Origin: Edaphochlamys debaryana
Lineage: Eukaryota > Chlorophyta > Chlorophyceae > Chlamydomonadales
DNA: 64,000 bases
Direction of reading: 5' to 3'
Assembly (NCBI GenBank): GCA_016858145.1
Contig: JAEHOE010000186.1
Location: forward strand, 62,001 to 126,000
Under the pieces are notes generated by a model. The model was not told the origin of the DNA, did no database searches, and was given only the letters and a program-made list of their open reading frames with translations. This document shows positions 11,973 through 23,111 of the stretch, piece after piece (position 1 is the stretch's first letter; every line of letters starts with the position of its first letter). The position numbers and the translations under genes are program-made.

Positions 11973-12448
11973 CGTGTATAGCGTGGCGAAAACGGACGAG
12001 GTGATGAGCAGGTTGTGGGACCTGTGCGGGGAACGCCGGGAACCATATGGAAATTTTGCAGCAGATTAGTACGGCAATGAGGTTTTTGTGCAAGCCCGCC
12101 CGCAGAGTCCGCATTGCACTGCACCGCGAAGGTCATCACCGGGCTCGGTGATTGAGCGCTCGTCTGCGGGCTCTGGCCACACCGAAGCTGCCATCCTTGC
12201 AACACCTGAGACAAGCTCGCGGCTTTCCGCACCAGGCGTGCTATTACCTTCATAGAGCAGCCTACCGTAGTCAAAATCAATAGGCACAAACCAAGGCTTC
12301 TGTAGGAAGTCAAAGCGTCACCGTTGAGGCCGCGGACCTTCGTTCCCTGGGCCAGGGGAGCACTTCCGTAGCCTCCAGAGCTTGGTATAAGAGCTTTGGC
12401 AGGCGGGAGGTCAATCAGCACACCCGGCGCCCCTCGAAGGAGGCCGCG
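11973..12448. promoter_or_regulatory. Divergent promoter region, GSA (-) and TPR gene (+)
   Basis: 476 bases separate the two start codons, so both 5' UTRs and promoters must fit here. The right side carries a TATA-like element at 12386-12390. On the GSA side no TATA box is obvious. The region is less GC-rich than the coding exons. Whether light-regulated GSA expression affects the TPR gene cannot be told from sequence. Confidence 0.5.
12386..12390 (+). promoter_or_regulatory. TATA-like box of the TPR gene
   Basis: GGTATAAGAG about 60 bases before the ATG at 12449. It would place transcription start near 12415-12420 and a 5' UTR of about 30 bases. Motif and spacing only. Confidence 0.45.
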
Positions 12449-15400
12449 ATGGGCACGAACCCGGGCTCCCATGATGCCGCGGGTGTCGACACGGTGGACC
12501 TGGACTTCGAGAAGTTCTTAAAGGCCGCGACCAGCGACAGCCCCACAGACATCGTGGAACAGCTGCGTGCTGGCCTGGGCAAACGCTATGCGAAGCCTCC
12601 GGCTGAGGAGATGGGCCTGGTTCTGGGGCGCAGCGTGCCGATCGAGAAGGTACGCTCAGGGCCGCGGCCCCAAGCCTTAGACCCCACCTCCGCCAAGCAG
12701 TCAGACCTCTGCCATAACCGAACTTTACAATAGCACAGTGGGCGTTAGGTATGGCACCTGGGCGGCCCAGGGTCAGCAGCGCTCGGGTACCCTGCGGGCA
12801 GCCAGGCACGGGTACCCCCTCGGGGTATCCCCGACGGGTGTCCCATGAGGTGTAGCCACCCGCACCCTGCCACCCGAAACCCCCCTCCCCCGCAGGCCCG
12901 GCAGCTGCTGTTTGCCCCCGAGGAGAAGGACATGCGGCTCTACCCGCTGCTCATAGCCATGCCCCCGCCCGGGGCGCCCGACTCGCACCCGCAGCGGCTG
13001 GTGCAGGTGCGCGCCTGGGGACAGGGGGGCCTGGGGGGGCTGTCAAGGGGCGGCGCGGGGATCGCCTGTAGATCTCGGTGAAGGGCCTGCAGGCGAAGGG
13101 AGGACACGTGGGGTGCACGTGGGTGCCTGGGGGCTGAGGCCGGGCGGCCCCGCAAGTGTGCAGGGGGGGGTCTGGGGGTGGGAGGGGCTCGACGCAGGCG
13201 AAGTGGGGTGTCGTGGGTCCGAACGAGGGCAGAGACGGGGGCCGGGGGTCCGTAAGCGTTGCGTCATCAACCGGCATCATGAGGCTTTGTGTGATGACGG
13301 GTGGACACCAGTGCGAGCAAGGCAGGGGCAAAGCCTGGGGACGGGCGCATGGGGGGCGCATGGGTTGGGGTCGGTTCCTGAACCCACCCACCTGCGGTCG
13401 CCTGCCTGGGGCCCGGCCCCCCGGCAGGTGTGTGCGCTGGCCCCCCTGTACCTGGTGCACAGCAAGAGCTGGGAGCTGGTCAAGCCCTTCATCGAGGAGG
13501 GGGGGCTCAGGTGGGGCGCAGCGTTTGGGCGGGGCCGGGCAGCTGGGTGGGGTGGGTTAGGGCGGGGTGGGGCGGGGCAGTTGGGTGGGGCGGGCAGGCT
13601 TGGAGGTACCGCAAGAGCGGTCGGAGGCGAGCGGCGTTGGGGACAGAAGAGGAGCCGTTGCTGCCCTTGACTCGTCGCTCCACCCTCGTCCCCCTGTGTC
13701 GCTCTGCAGCCGCCTGTCGGCCGCTCTGGCGCACCCCAACCCCTACCTCTGCTCCCAGGTGAGATGTTTCCTAGGCCATGTCGGAGAGGTTCCGTGGGAC
13801 CCTCACGCGCAAAAAGCTCAGTCCCTATGCCCGATCCATACGCTCGCTGACCACCTCACGTGAATGTCACGACTATCATCAGTTGCCTCTAGGCTAAGCC
13901 CGCTGGGGTCGGATGGGGCCCGTGGGACCTTGGGTTGTTCGACATGCTTAAGCCTACGCGCGAGCGTTCCTCGGGCCTCACACCGCCCGGCCCGGCCTTG
14001 CTCTGCTCGTCGGTCCACCCCCTATGTCCAGTCCGCCCGGGTCCATGGGATGCCTCAGGCGCACGCAGCTCATTCGCTGCGCCCTCTGCCCGATCCACAC
14101 ACTCGTCAACAACCTCTGCCGGTGCCCGCCCCTGCCCTTTTCCTCCCTCCCCCAAAAGGCCATGTCGGCCCTGATGCACATCACGGATGAGGACCTGCTC
14201 TTTCCCTGGCACGACCCGCCCGAAACGCCCGACGGCAGGGGGCCGCGCCAGGGCCCCTACGCGCTTGTTTGGCGCCGCATGTGAGGAGGCGGCAGGGGGG
14301 ATCTTGTCGGCATCGCCGCATCGCTGCACTCCGCCCAGGGGGAGAATGACCGGCACGCCTTCCTCCTTGTCGTACTCCGGCGATCTCCCCAGGCCGCCGC
14401 CGATGCCCTTGCCGTCTGGCTGGCTCATGAGCAGACCCTCACACTCAACCCCTTGGCTTCGCTCTGCCCCTAGTCTCCCTCGCCGTCTGCCTGGCTTGTA
14501 CCGGTCGCCACTAGCACACTATCACACGTTACCTGCGGCCTGCCGGACCCGCCGCCCCTCTGCCCCCCACCGCCAGGTACGAGCTGAGCGGTGCCGGCTT
14601 CCTGCCCGCCCTGCTGGCCCACCACCGCCAGCCGCCCGCCTTCCCCGGCGCCAGCCACATGGCGCTGCGACTGTTCGCCTTCTACGTGTCCTGGATGCGG
14701 AGGCACTTCACGGCGGTGAGCTTTCTGGTTTCCTAGTCTTATGTCGAACGTCCGCATCCCCGATCCTTGATCCATGCTTGCCCACACTGGAACTGGATCC
14801 CGATCAGGACGGGCGGGCCTCCCCAATGCCCTGCTCCTCTTCCCTACCCTCCCCTGACCCTCCCTTGACCCTCCCCTCCCTCCTCCCCCCCCCCCCAGGA
14901 CGGGCGGCTACAGCTGAGCGCCTCCCTGCTGGACCTGCTGGCGGGTTGGGGGGCGGACGCGGGGGCGGAGGGGGGCGAGGAGGAGCGGGCGCTGGCCAGG
15001 CAGCTGCACGCGGACTTCAGCAGGTGCGGGCAGACAGACAGGTGTTGCAGACACGTACATGTTACAATCGTGTGGGTGGGAGAGCTGGCAGGTGTGTGCG
15101 TGCTAGCAGTTGCCTGCGGTTGCACGGAGGTGGGCGTTAGACTGAAAGGAGCGGGGATCGCTTGCTCTCTCAGAAGCAAGACCCAATCGCTGCTCTCCCG
15201 CACTCACCCCCGGGCTCTCTTGTTTGCGGATACTCTTCGGCAGGTTCCCGCCCGCCTCGGAGCCCGCCCCCACACCCGGGGAGGAGGCCCCCGGGCACCA
15301 CCTGGGGGGCCTGGACGGCGGGGAGGAGGACTACGAGGTGCGGACCAATGAGGGGGCGTGTGTGGACCTTTGGCAGACCTTTCGGTTAGGTTGGGTCAAG

Positions 15401-16820
15401 GGACAATGGTGCTCTGCGACGCCAACCGTGGTTGCCGGCGAGTGCGGCTGCTGGGGCTTGCCCCCCGTGCTCAGGTGCCCCTTCCCCAGCCCTGTCCCCC
15501 CTCCTCCCTTCCCCTCCCTCCCTGGCTAACCCCCTAAATACACGCCCCCCGACCCCCCCTCAGCTGCGGGTGGTGGCGGAGCGGACGCTCATCAACGCAG
15601 GGCCCTCCGCGGGCGACGAGGCGGAGCAGCTGCGGCAGGCGGGCAACGAGGCCTTCAGGTGCGGTCCACGGCCTCGGCCCCCGGCCCCTAGAGCCGGGCA
15701 GGCGGTACGCCGGTAGCTTGGGCTCGGGCCTGGCAGCAGAGCGGCAGTCCCGCCCCATCAGGGCCCCAACGCCACCCGTCTGGCATACACACCGTTGCCC
15801 CTTCCCTAATACACCCACGGCTCAAGCGAAACCCGCCCCCTCACGCCCCCTTCCTATGGTGCAGCCGTGCCCGTCTACTTCCTTGAACCACCGCTCCAAA
15901 CGCCTGCCCCCTCTTACCCTCGCTGGCTGCCCCTCCCTCTATCCCTCCGCTCTCCATTCCGTCCAAAACCATCCCCTCACACATACCCCTGCACTCCCTC
16001 CAGGCGCGGCGACTACACGGCCGCGGTGCAGGCCTACAGCGCCGCCCTGGACGTGCCGGTGCCCACACAGCGGCTGCTGACGGAGGGGCCGCGAAGGGCG
16101 GCGTACCACGCCAACCGGGCGGCGGCCTACATGGCGCGGGCGGCGGGCGGGAAGCTGCGGGAAGGTGCGTGCAGCTGAGGCGTGGCGGGGGGCGAAGCGG
16201 GGAGGGACGTGGGTGGGAGGCGGGGGCGGCAGGGGTGTGCAAGCGAGGGTGGGGGCGGCGCGGATTTCGCGAAGGGTAGGAGGGAAAGCAGCAGCAGGGA
16301 CGGTGGTAAGGACGGCCGGACGAGACCTAGCCCCTGTATCTGCCTTGCCTGGCTCTTCACCGTTGTCGTCCGCCCCGGCCCCTGCCTGTTGTCGTCCGCC
16401 CCGGCAGGCGACGCCGACAGCGCAGGCCAGCTGGAGAGCGTGGATCACGGATCTGACGGCATCATCGCGCGCCACTACGAGGCTGCCGTACTGGATTGCG
16501 ATGCGGCCCTGGATCTGGATTCGGACGGGGCCCTGGCGGCCAAGACTTGCCTCCGCAAGGCCCGGGCCCTGATCGCGCTTGCACGGGCGGAGGAGGCGGC
16601 CACGGCGGCTGAGGCGGGGCTGGGCAAGGCGGTGGAGGGGTCGGAGACGCAGGGGGAGCTGCGGGCGCTGCTCAAGGCGCTGAGGCCGGAGGAGCATGAG
16701 GCAAAGAAGGAGTGCAGGGCAGCTGGGAAGGACGCGGCGGAGGGGCGAGCAGGGGCCAAGGACGGGGCGAGCAGTCAGGAGGGGACGGCTTCGGCGGTCA
16801 ACTGGAACGCGATGGACTGA
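12449..16820 (+). CDS. TPR protein with N-terminal helical (armadillo-like) region
   Basis: Exons 12449-12649, 12896-13006, 13428-13510, 13710-13758, 14159-14280, 14577-14715, 14899-15023, 15244-15337, 15564-15658, 16004-16164, 16408-16820 (stop TGA). All phases close: 530 residues. Residues ~60-270 are a helical region without a clear signature (for example ALMHITDEDLLFPWHD, ALRLFAFYVSWMRRHF). A Glu/Gly-rich acidic linker follows. From ~residue 320 comes a TPR block: QLRQAGNEAFRRGDYTAAVQ, then AAYHANRAAAYM, then a third helix pair with CLRKARALIALARAEEA. The GN...F, N and K positions resemble the carboxylate clamp of Hsp70/Hsp90 co-chaperone TPRs, though the first lysine is Arg here. The tail is Ala/Glu/Lys-rich. 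It is probably a cytosolic co-chaperone or scaffold; the family is not identified. Confidence 0.85.
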
Positions 16821-17705
16821 AGGGTGGTGGTTCAGGGGTTCACACCGTGGCCAGTTGGGAGGGCAGCTTGCAGGTGGGCTGCCGGTGGTGGCCAGGGCGC
16901 CGGGGCGCAAGCGGAAGAGTGGGTGAGTGGGCGTGCGAGGACGTCGCCTTGCGGCCGAGTGGAGCGGAGTGGAAGGGTTCAAGCATATGGCATGCGACTG
17001 AGAGACAAAGCGGAGGTGGTCACGCTACGGACTGACAGGTGGCCATGCAGGTCAAGAGCTTTAGAGCCTGGGAGACCCTGGTCCCTGGGAGGCTGGGGCG
17101 CATGCGGTTTGACCGTGGCCAGTTGGGGAGGCGTGAGGTGCTGACGGAAGCTTACCGCGTACGAGTGGCGCAGCGAAGGGCCCATGCCAGAGATGGGCGG
17201 GTTGCGCGTGCGAGACGACGTCGCCCTTGGGAGCCGTCCGAGCGGAGTGGGAGAGTTGCCTATGGGTGTGCGAGTGAAGGACAAGTCTCACACGCAGGGG
17301 ATGCAGCGGGGCGGTGGAGACTGGAGAGTGCGTGGTGGGCGGCCGGAGGGGGCGGCAGGCGGGTGACGTGGGGAAGGGTGACGTGCGTGGCGCAAACCCG
17401 GCGTGTCTGGGAGTGGTCGGACTCGGAGCTGTTTGCAAAGGCGCAAATTGGGCGCGAGCATCGCGTGTGCGTGTGTCGTCTTGGCGCTGCAGCGGCGGCG
17501 ATGGCGGGGTCAACAGAGATGTTGCGGCGTCTCATCCGGTCGCCAAATCCCGTCTCTTCGCTCGGTGCCGCCAGTGATCGCATAGACCGCGGCGCTTGAA
17601 CCAATTGCTGCTACATACAAGGGTCACACGCATTACGTACTGGCCTTGGATAAGCCGCGCGTCTGTTTCGACCATCACCCGTTGAGTCACCGCGTTCTGA
17701 AAGAG
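16821..17705. repeat. Spacer with a degenerate ~265-bp tandem duplication
   Basis: Between the TPR stop and the thioredoxin start. Bases ~16842-17025 and ~17106-17300 share ordered blocks: CCGTGGCCAGTTGGG, a GCGTGCGAG/ACGTCGCC block, a GAGCGGAGTGG block and an AGACAAAG/GGACAAG block. This indicates an old tandem duplication of about 265 bases with indels. Open frames across it show no consistent codon bias. The last ~100 bases should be the thioredoxin promoter and 5' UTR; no TATA box is seen. Confidence 0.5.
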
Positions 17706-20388
17706 ATGCAGCTCTCTAGCCGCCCGTGCAGAGGTATCGGTGGACAAGCAAAGTCCCGGACCCAGTCTCCGCGGGTTGCGGTCCCGGCATTCGGCCCGAT
17801 TGCTTGCCCGAATGGCGCGCGACCCAGCCTTGCTAGCGCACCTTCCCGGCTACTGACAACGCAACCAAGGACACCGTCTGTAGTTGCTCGGGCCCGCGGG
17901 TGAGCCCTTGGCGGTGGTGAACTGTTGCGCACAACCTGTGCCCCTTTGACGCGGGCCCTTCCGCACCCACGAGGGGCCAACCCCACCCCGGGAGCCCGAG
18001 ACTTCAGCCAACGTTTGGCCCAGTCGACCCAGCCCTTTTACCCGCCTACTACGCTCGCAGGTCGAGCAGTGAGCCTTGGTGGACGAAGGACAACCCGGCC
18101 AACATGAAGGTGCGTGTGTGTGCCCACGTCACGCCGCGCCCCTCACCCCTGCAGCCGGCAGCAGCCCACCAGATGTGGGTTTCAGCCCAGCGAGCCCAGC
18201 GAGAGGCAAGAGCTGGTCTTCAAACTTACATGACAGGCATTAGTTCCAGCACTGTAGCTCTAATGCACGCACTGTTCCCTCTCCAGGCACTGCTCTCCTA
18301 CGCTTGCGCCCCCCCCTGCATCTGCCCGCCCGCTCTCCCGCCCACCTCCCTGACCGCCCTTTCCCCTCTCCGCCTCCCCATCCTCACGGCCCCCCTCCCC
18401 GTCCTCACCACCCCCAGGACATCAACTCCATCCAGCAGCTGGTGGATGAGCTGGCGGACGCGGGGGACCGACTGGTGATCGTGGAGTTCTACGCGCAGTG
18501 AGAGGGGGGCGGGGCTGAGGGCCGGGGCGGGTCCTGCGTGCCAGGACAAGGGCAGGAGGATTAGAGGGGGGATAGGGCGACAGGGGGGCACTGTTGCGGG
18601 TCATGTTTGGGATGCTGGTGGGTTGGCGGCACACGGGGGAGCATGGGGCAGCGGGGGGAGGGGGAGGACCCTGAGGGCCGCCAGTATTCGGGAGGGCTTG
18701 AGGGCTTGAGCGCGGAGATGAGTCATGCAGCCGCCAGTTGAATGCGCACCGAGAAGTTTTGGGATCAGTGAGCACGGAGCAGCCTGGGGGAGAAGCGTCC
18801 TCGGGGCGGATCGTAGTGGGAATGCAGGAGTGCAAGCCTCGTTGGGAGGGCCGCAGCCGGAGGGAGGCCCGCGCTGCGCGTGTTGTGGCAGCGGCACCAG
18901 GATCAGCGGGCAGCGGGGTGCTGAGTGCCGTGGGGGCAGTGGAGTCGTGCGAGAAGCGACACAGGCGGCGATGGCATCCGACCGACTGAACCCTGCGGTG
19001 CTGTGCCCAACCCCCCTCCCGGCAGATGGTGCAATGCGTGCCGCGCCCTGTTCCCCAAGGTGGGCTGGGGGCGCCTTGTTGGGGGACGAGGGGGGGGAGG
19101 TGTTCGATGCTGAGCGGGGGACAGGGAGGGGCACGTGTTGGGCTCACTGTCAGCGAGGATCAGAGGAGGAAGGGCCTTCGGAGGCCCTCTCGGTGGGGTA
19201 GGGGCCTCCTGAGAGGGGGAAGATGGGCGCCATGCCATACGGCGTTGTCCTGAGTAGGCACCCTGTCTCGGCTAGGCCCCTTGGCGGCCGGGTTGCGAGT
19301 TGGGAGCTCTGGGGTATGGGCCACTCGAAGCGCCTGGGTCCCTCGGCGGCCAGGAATGGCTGGCCCGCACCGGCTTCCTTGCGAACTCCACCCCTCCATT
19401 CCCTGGCGTCGGCGCGATCCCGCTCAGCAACAAACACCCCTGCCACCCCCTCCCCCAACCGCCTCCCCAAACCCCCTCCCAACCTACCCACCCACACCCC
19501 CATCCAGATCTGCCGCCTGGTGGGCGAGCGGCCCGAGGTGCTGTTCCTCAAGGTCAACTTTGACGACAACAAGGACGCGGCGCGCACGCTGGGGGTCAAG
19601 GGTGGGTGGGGCTGCAGGGGGGGGGGTGCAGGGCGGTGCACGCTGGGGTCCAGGGGGGTCCAGGGTGGGTGGGTTGGAAGGGCGGCTTGTGGAGGGCGTC
19701 AAGGGAGGGTGGGGCTGCAGGGGGAAGGGCGGCTGAAGGAGGCTGCTGGGCTGTGAGGGGCCGCGACGAGCTCAGGGTGGCGGCGGCGCGCCAAGGGTGG
19801 GTCCAACCTCCAAAGCGGCCCACTGGGTGGTGTCCATGCGAACCCTGGCCGCATGGAAGGGGCGTCAAGGGGCTCCGGGTCCCCGACCCTGACACCTCCT
19901 TCTTGCCCAACGCCCCCTCCACCCCCTCCTCCCTCCCCTCCCCCTCCCCCCCCCCCCCGCAGTGCTCCCCTACTTCCACTTCTACCTGGGCGCCCAGGGC
20001 CGTGTGGCGGCCTTCTCCTGCACCATCTCCAAGCTGCAGCTCTTCAAGGTGGGGGGAGACCGGGCTAAGCCACGTAGGCGTCCGTGAAGGAGGGGTAGGG
20101 CACTAATGGGCTGATGGGATAGGTGTCGGACAGAAGGGCCGAGGCCTTACCTGCCTCCCTCCCCCCTCCCTCCCCCTCCCCTCCCCTCCACCCCCCTGTC
20201 AGGACAACCTGGAGGCCTACTCCTCCCCCTTCTGCTCCATCGGCGCCCCCGCGGGCCTCCCCGAGTTCCCCGCCGTGGTGCCCCACCCCGAGCTGCGCTC
20301 CTCCGCCATGGGCTCCGCGGGGCCCTCGAGCGACTCGGACTTCGAGGAGCTGCACCCGCTCGCAGACACGCCCACGGTCGTGGGCTAA
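17706..20388 (+). CDS. Atypical Cys/His-rich thioredoxin (ACHT type), plastid
   Basis: Exons 17706-17899, 18061-18109, 18418-18497, 19026-19059, 19508-19601, 19963-20048, 20203-20388 (stop TAA). Phases close: 240 residues. Residues 1-65 form a Ser/Arg/Pro-rich plastid transit peptide. The mature part starts with the ACHT hallmark WW.K..PNMK (here EPWWTKDNPANMK), then LVIVEFYAQ and the redox site WCNAC in place of the classical WCGPC. RALFPKICRL, FLKVNFDDNKD, VLPYFHFYLGAQGRVAAFSC and the CSIG segment all match ACHT proteins as I recall them. ACHTs oxidise or reduce stromal targets such as 2-Cys peroxiredoxin and the small ADP-glucose pyrophosphorylase subunit. The C-terminal tail is Ser/Asp/Glu-rich. 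The last ~12 codons and stop are repeated three more times downstream. Confidence 0.92.
19399..19440 (+). repeat. Dispersed intronic motif, copy 1
   Basis: A ~42-base sequence whose core is GATCCCGCTCAGCAACAAAC. It lies in the thioredoxin intron 19060-19507, about 65 bases before the 3' splice site and on the transcribed strand. Related copies: 23231-23272, 26510-26539 and 51662-51702. Confidence 0.75.
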
Positions 20389-20680
20389 ATCTACCGGTAT
20401 CGGTGACGGATCGGCGGGCTGTTGGGGAGAGCTGTACACGCTCGTCGACACGGGCACGGTCGTGGGCTAATCGGATTAGCGACTGGCTTCGCGTGCCGGA
20501 GAGGGAGCCGCCGACGAGGCTACCGTTGGGGTGGCGGTTCGGCGGGCTGTCGGAGGGGGGTGCACCCGCTCGCCGACACAGGCACGGTCGTGGGCTAACT
20601 GGATCAGCGACCGGCTTCGTTTGCTGGGGCTACGGGAGCACGAGCTCGCAGACACGCTCACGGTCGTGGGCTGAGCGGCG
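20351..20680 (+). repeat. Fourfold repeat of the thioredoxin stop-codon cassette
   Basis: The end of the thioredoxin ORF (20351-20388, ...CACGGTCGTGGGCTAA) recurs at ~20429-20470, 20561-20598 and 20641-20674. Each copy keeps GCTCG..GACAC..(G/C)CACGGTCGTGGGCT and ends in TAA or TGA. Copies 2 and 3 also share flanks on both sides (TCGGCGGGCTGT before; a GCGAC.GGCTTCG word after). The last three copies lie outside the ORF, in the presumed 3' UTR. Spacing is irregular (about 80 to 130 bases). Confidence 0.85.
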
Positions 20681-23111
20681 GCTGGCTTGGGCCGCAACGG
20701 CCCCCGGAGCTCAGTGACCCCAGACGTGCCGTGCCGTACCGTGGCCGTGCCGTGGCCTTGCCATGGCTCTGGCGTCTCTTGAGAGCGGCGCCGCGGGTGT
20801 GATGCGCGGCCCTTTGCCACGGTCACGCGGACCCCGGGCTGTACGGCACCCCGGGTTGTACGGCTGAGGCCACGTCGTACGTAGGGCATGCGGAGCCAGT
20901 GGGGCGCCAGACACGTGCAGTTGGTGCCGTGGCGGGGGAGCGGCATTCTGCATCCAGCCATGGCCCATGGGCAGTGCACTGCGCTGCGGCATGAAGATCG
21001 GGGGGGGCTCGCACTTGATCTTGGCAGGAGGAGGCGGCCTGTGGGTGGCCGTGTGCGTCCCCTCGCTTGCTCTGGCAGGCGTTGGGGCGGGCGGGGCCGT
21101 TTCTCTTGGGCCAAACGGGGTCGCCTGCAGAGGTGCCCGGACCGTAACGCGGTGGGGGGGAACGGAGGGAGATTGCGGACGTGGCTGCGTGAAGGGGAGC
21201 AGCACTGGTTGGTGGAGGGACGAGTGGAGAGGGCGGTGGGTGGGGTGGCGGCGAAGATTGAGCACGGCTTCGCATCGGGCGAGAGAAGTGCAAGTGTGAC
21301 AGGCAGCGTGTGGGGGGGGATGCGGACGTCGGACCAAGTCGGGAAGCCGGAATGTAGGGTGTGGGTGGTGTCGATGTGTGACAGATTCTTTGCATGGTTT
21401 GGGTAGTTAATGTGGATGTGACAAAGGTCAAGGAGCTCCAACTTTGGCACCGTTGCCAGGACGGAGGGGTTGTGTGCGGGAGCGGGAGTACTGCGTGCGG
21501 GTACGGACCATGTGTTGTACGGAGCTTGCGTGCGGGGGCACATGTTCGCATGGGTTATCGGCACAACAGAGAGGGGGCGACTGGCATGCGCAGTGCGGCT
21601 TGGGGTTGGAGGTGGTGGACTGGCATAAGCGCTTCTCATAATCACTCAACATCCTGCCATCCTATCATGCTGCTTGTGTTCAGTTTCGGTTTCGGTTGGG
21701 TGAGGTTGGGAGGCTTGGATCGGCCAATGTGAAGATGAAGTACGGTTGATGAGGGTTGACGGTTGGATTTCGGGTTGAGAACGGTTGGCTCGGGTTACCA
21801 GGACATTCAGGAGCCCCGTTCGCGCTCTGGACGGGCCCTTCCCATGGGGCCATGTAGCGGCTCGGCCTGCTCGGAAGTCGGGACGCACACCACAAGGCTG
21901 CTTCCTTGAGGATATGAGGCAGGCGCCTGTATCAGGCACCTTGTGCTCGAAGCCGCACAGCAACTCACTGCATTCGCAGTTTACCGGCTGTCGTGTGCTT
22001 GCCACCCGCTAGGCTACATTCCAGCCGGCAAGCCCTGCATGCAGCCGCCTCCACCGCAGCCTGCGGGCCGCCGCCCCCATCGCCGCCATCGCCCCCCACG
22101 CCTGGCTCCGCACCAAGGAACGGCCCAGCCCGCCATCACTCGCCTCATCCAGCCCCCAGCGTTCAACCCCACCATCGCCTGCCCCCAATGCTCTGACGGC
22201 ACCCTCTCAACCGACCCCTGCGAGCTGCCGCGAGGGCTTGTCAGGGCCTCGCCATGCCCCAGTCACCCCTGCTGCCGCGCTCCGCTCCGTGCATTGGGTT
22301 CACAGGGGTCCATGCCCCGTCTCAATCCCCACAGTCGTGCTAGCCCCCATCAAGTCCCGGCGTCGCCGAAACCGAAGGCCGCAGCTGTCTGGTTCCAACT
22401 TACTGCTCAATAGGGTCAGCACACCTCGGCAGCGCCTCCACTCGACATCAGTACATCATTACTGCCAGAATTTCAGTCCAACCAGTCGGCCAACTCAATG
22501 CCCACCCGTCCATCCACTGCCCTCTAACTGTGGGGGCCTGGAGCCAAGCGTGCCATCGCGCACTGCGCTGCATTGCGCTTTGCTACTAGCCCTCCAAATG
22601 CCTCACCGCTCAAGCGCCAGGCCCTCCACCGCTCAATTGCTCGAATGAAACAACGGTGAGCCCCGTCGTCTCGCCCAGGTGATCTGGTGCAGGCTTCCAG
22701 GCTGCAATGAGCCAGGTACCGGTGTCCACGTGGTTCTGCTGCAGCTATCGCCTCAACCTCTAGCAGTAAGTTGGCCGTCTTGGAGCGAAGCAGGCGCAGC
22801 ACCCATGCAGCCCCCGCCCCCCCCCTCCAGACCCCTCCGCCCTAAGGCCCTCCATGGGACACCCCCTGCAGCGCCGCCGTCGAGGGCGCGCAACTGCTCC
22901 CGAGGGCCCCACGTGCATGCACCTGCGCATCGCTGCTTCCGGCCGCCGGTCGAGACAGCTGTCCGGCCAGTCCGGCAACCTGTCCGCTCAGTCCCGCCAG
23001 CTGTCCGGCCAGCTGTCCGGCCTCCACGTAACCGGCCTGCCTGCAGCATACCGAGGCGTCCCTTTCCGGCGTCCGCCCTGTCCGGTCGCCTGTCCGGTTT
23101 GTCCGGACGGC
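20389..23111. other. Convergent spacer, thioredoxin to SecY
   Basis: 2.7 kb between two stop codons. After the stop-cassette repeats (to ~20680) come GCCGTG-type short repeats near 20730-20760, then ~2 kb in which long open frames exist on both strands but without the G/C-third-position bias of real genes here. The last 150 bases before the SecY stop carry the CCGGACAG repeats. No TGTAA signal was found near either stop. Confidence 0.4.
22961..23110. repeat. CCGGACAG cluster in the SecY 3' flank
   Basis: Immediately after the SecY stop codon, the word CCGGACAG (or CTGTCCGG on plus) and one-base variants occur about nine times in 150 bases. Spacing is irregular, partly as a CTGTCCGGCCAG direct repeat. 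It would lie in the SecY 3' UTR and can form several alternative short stems. Confidence 0.65.

Noticed and set aside
20476..21645. 389-codon open frame on minus between the thioredoxin and SecY genes
   Set aside because: No codon bias, Pro/Ser/His-rich random-like composition, no motif; it is an effect of high GC content.
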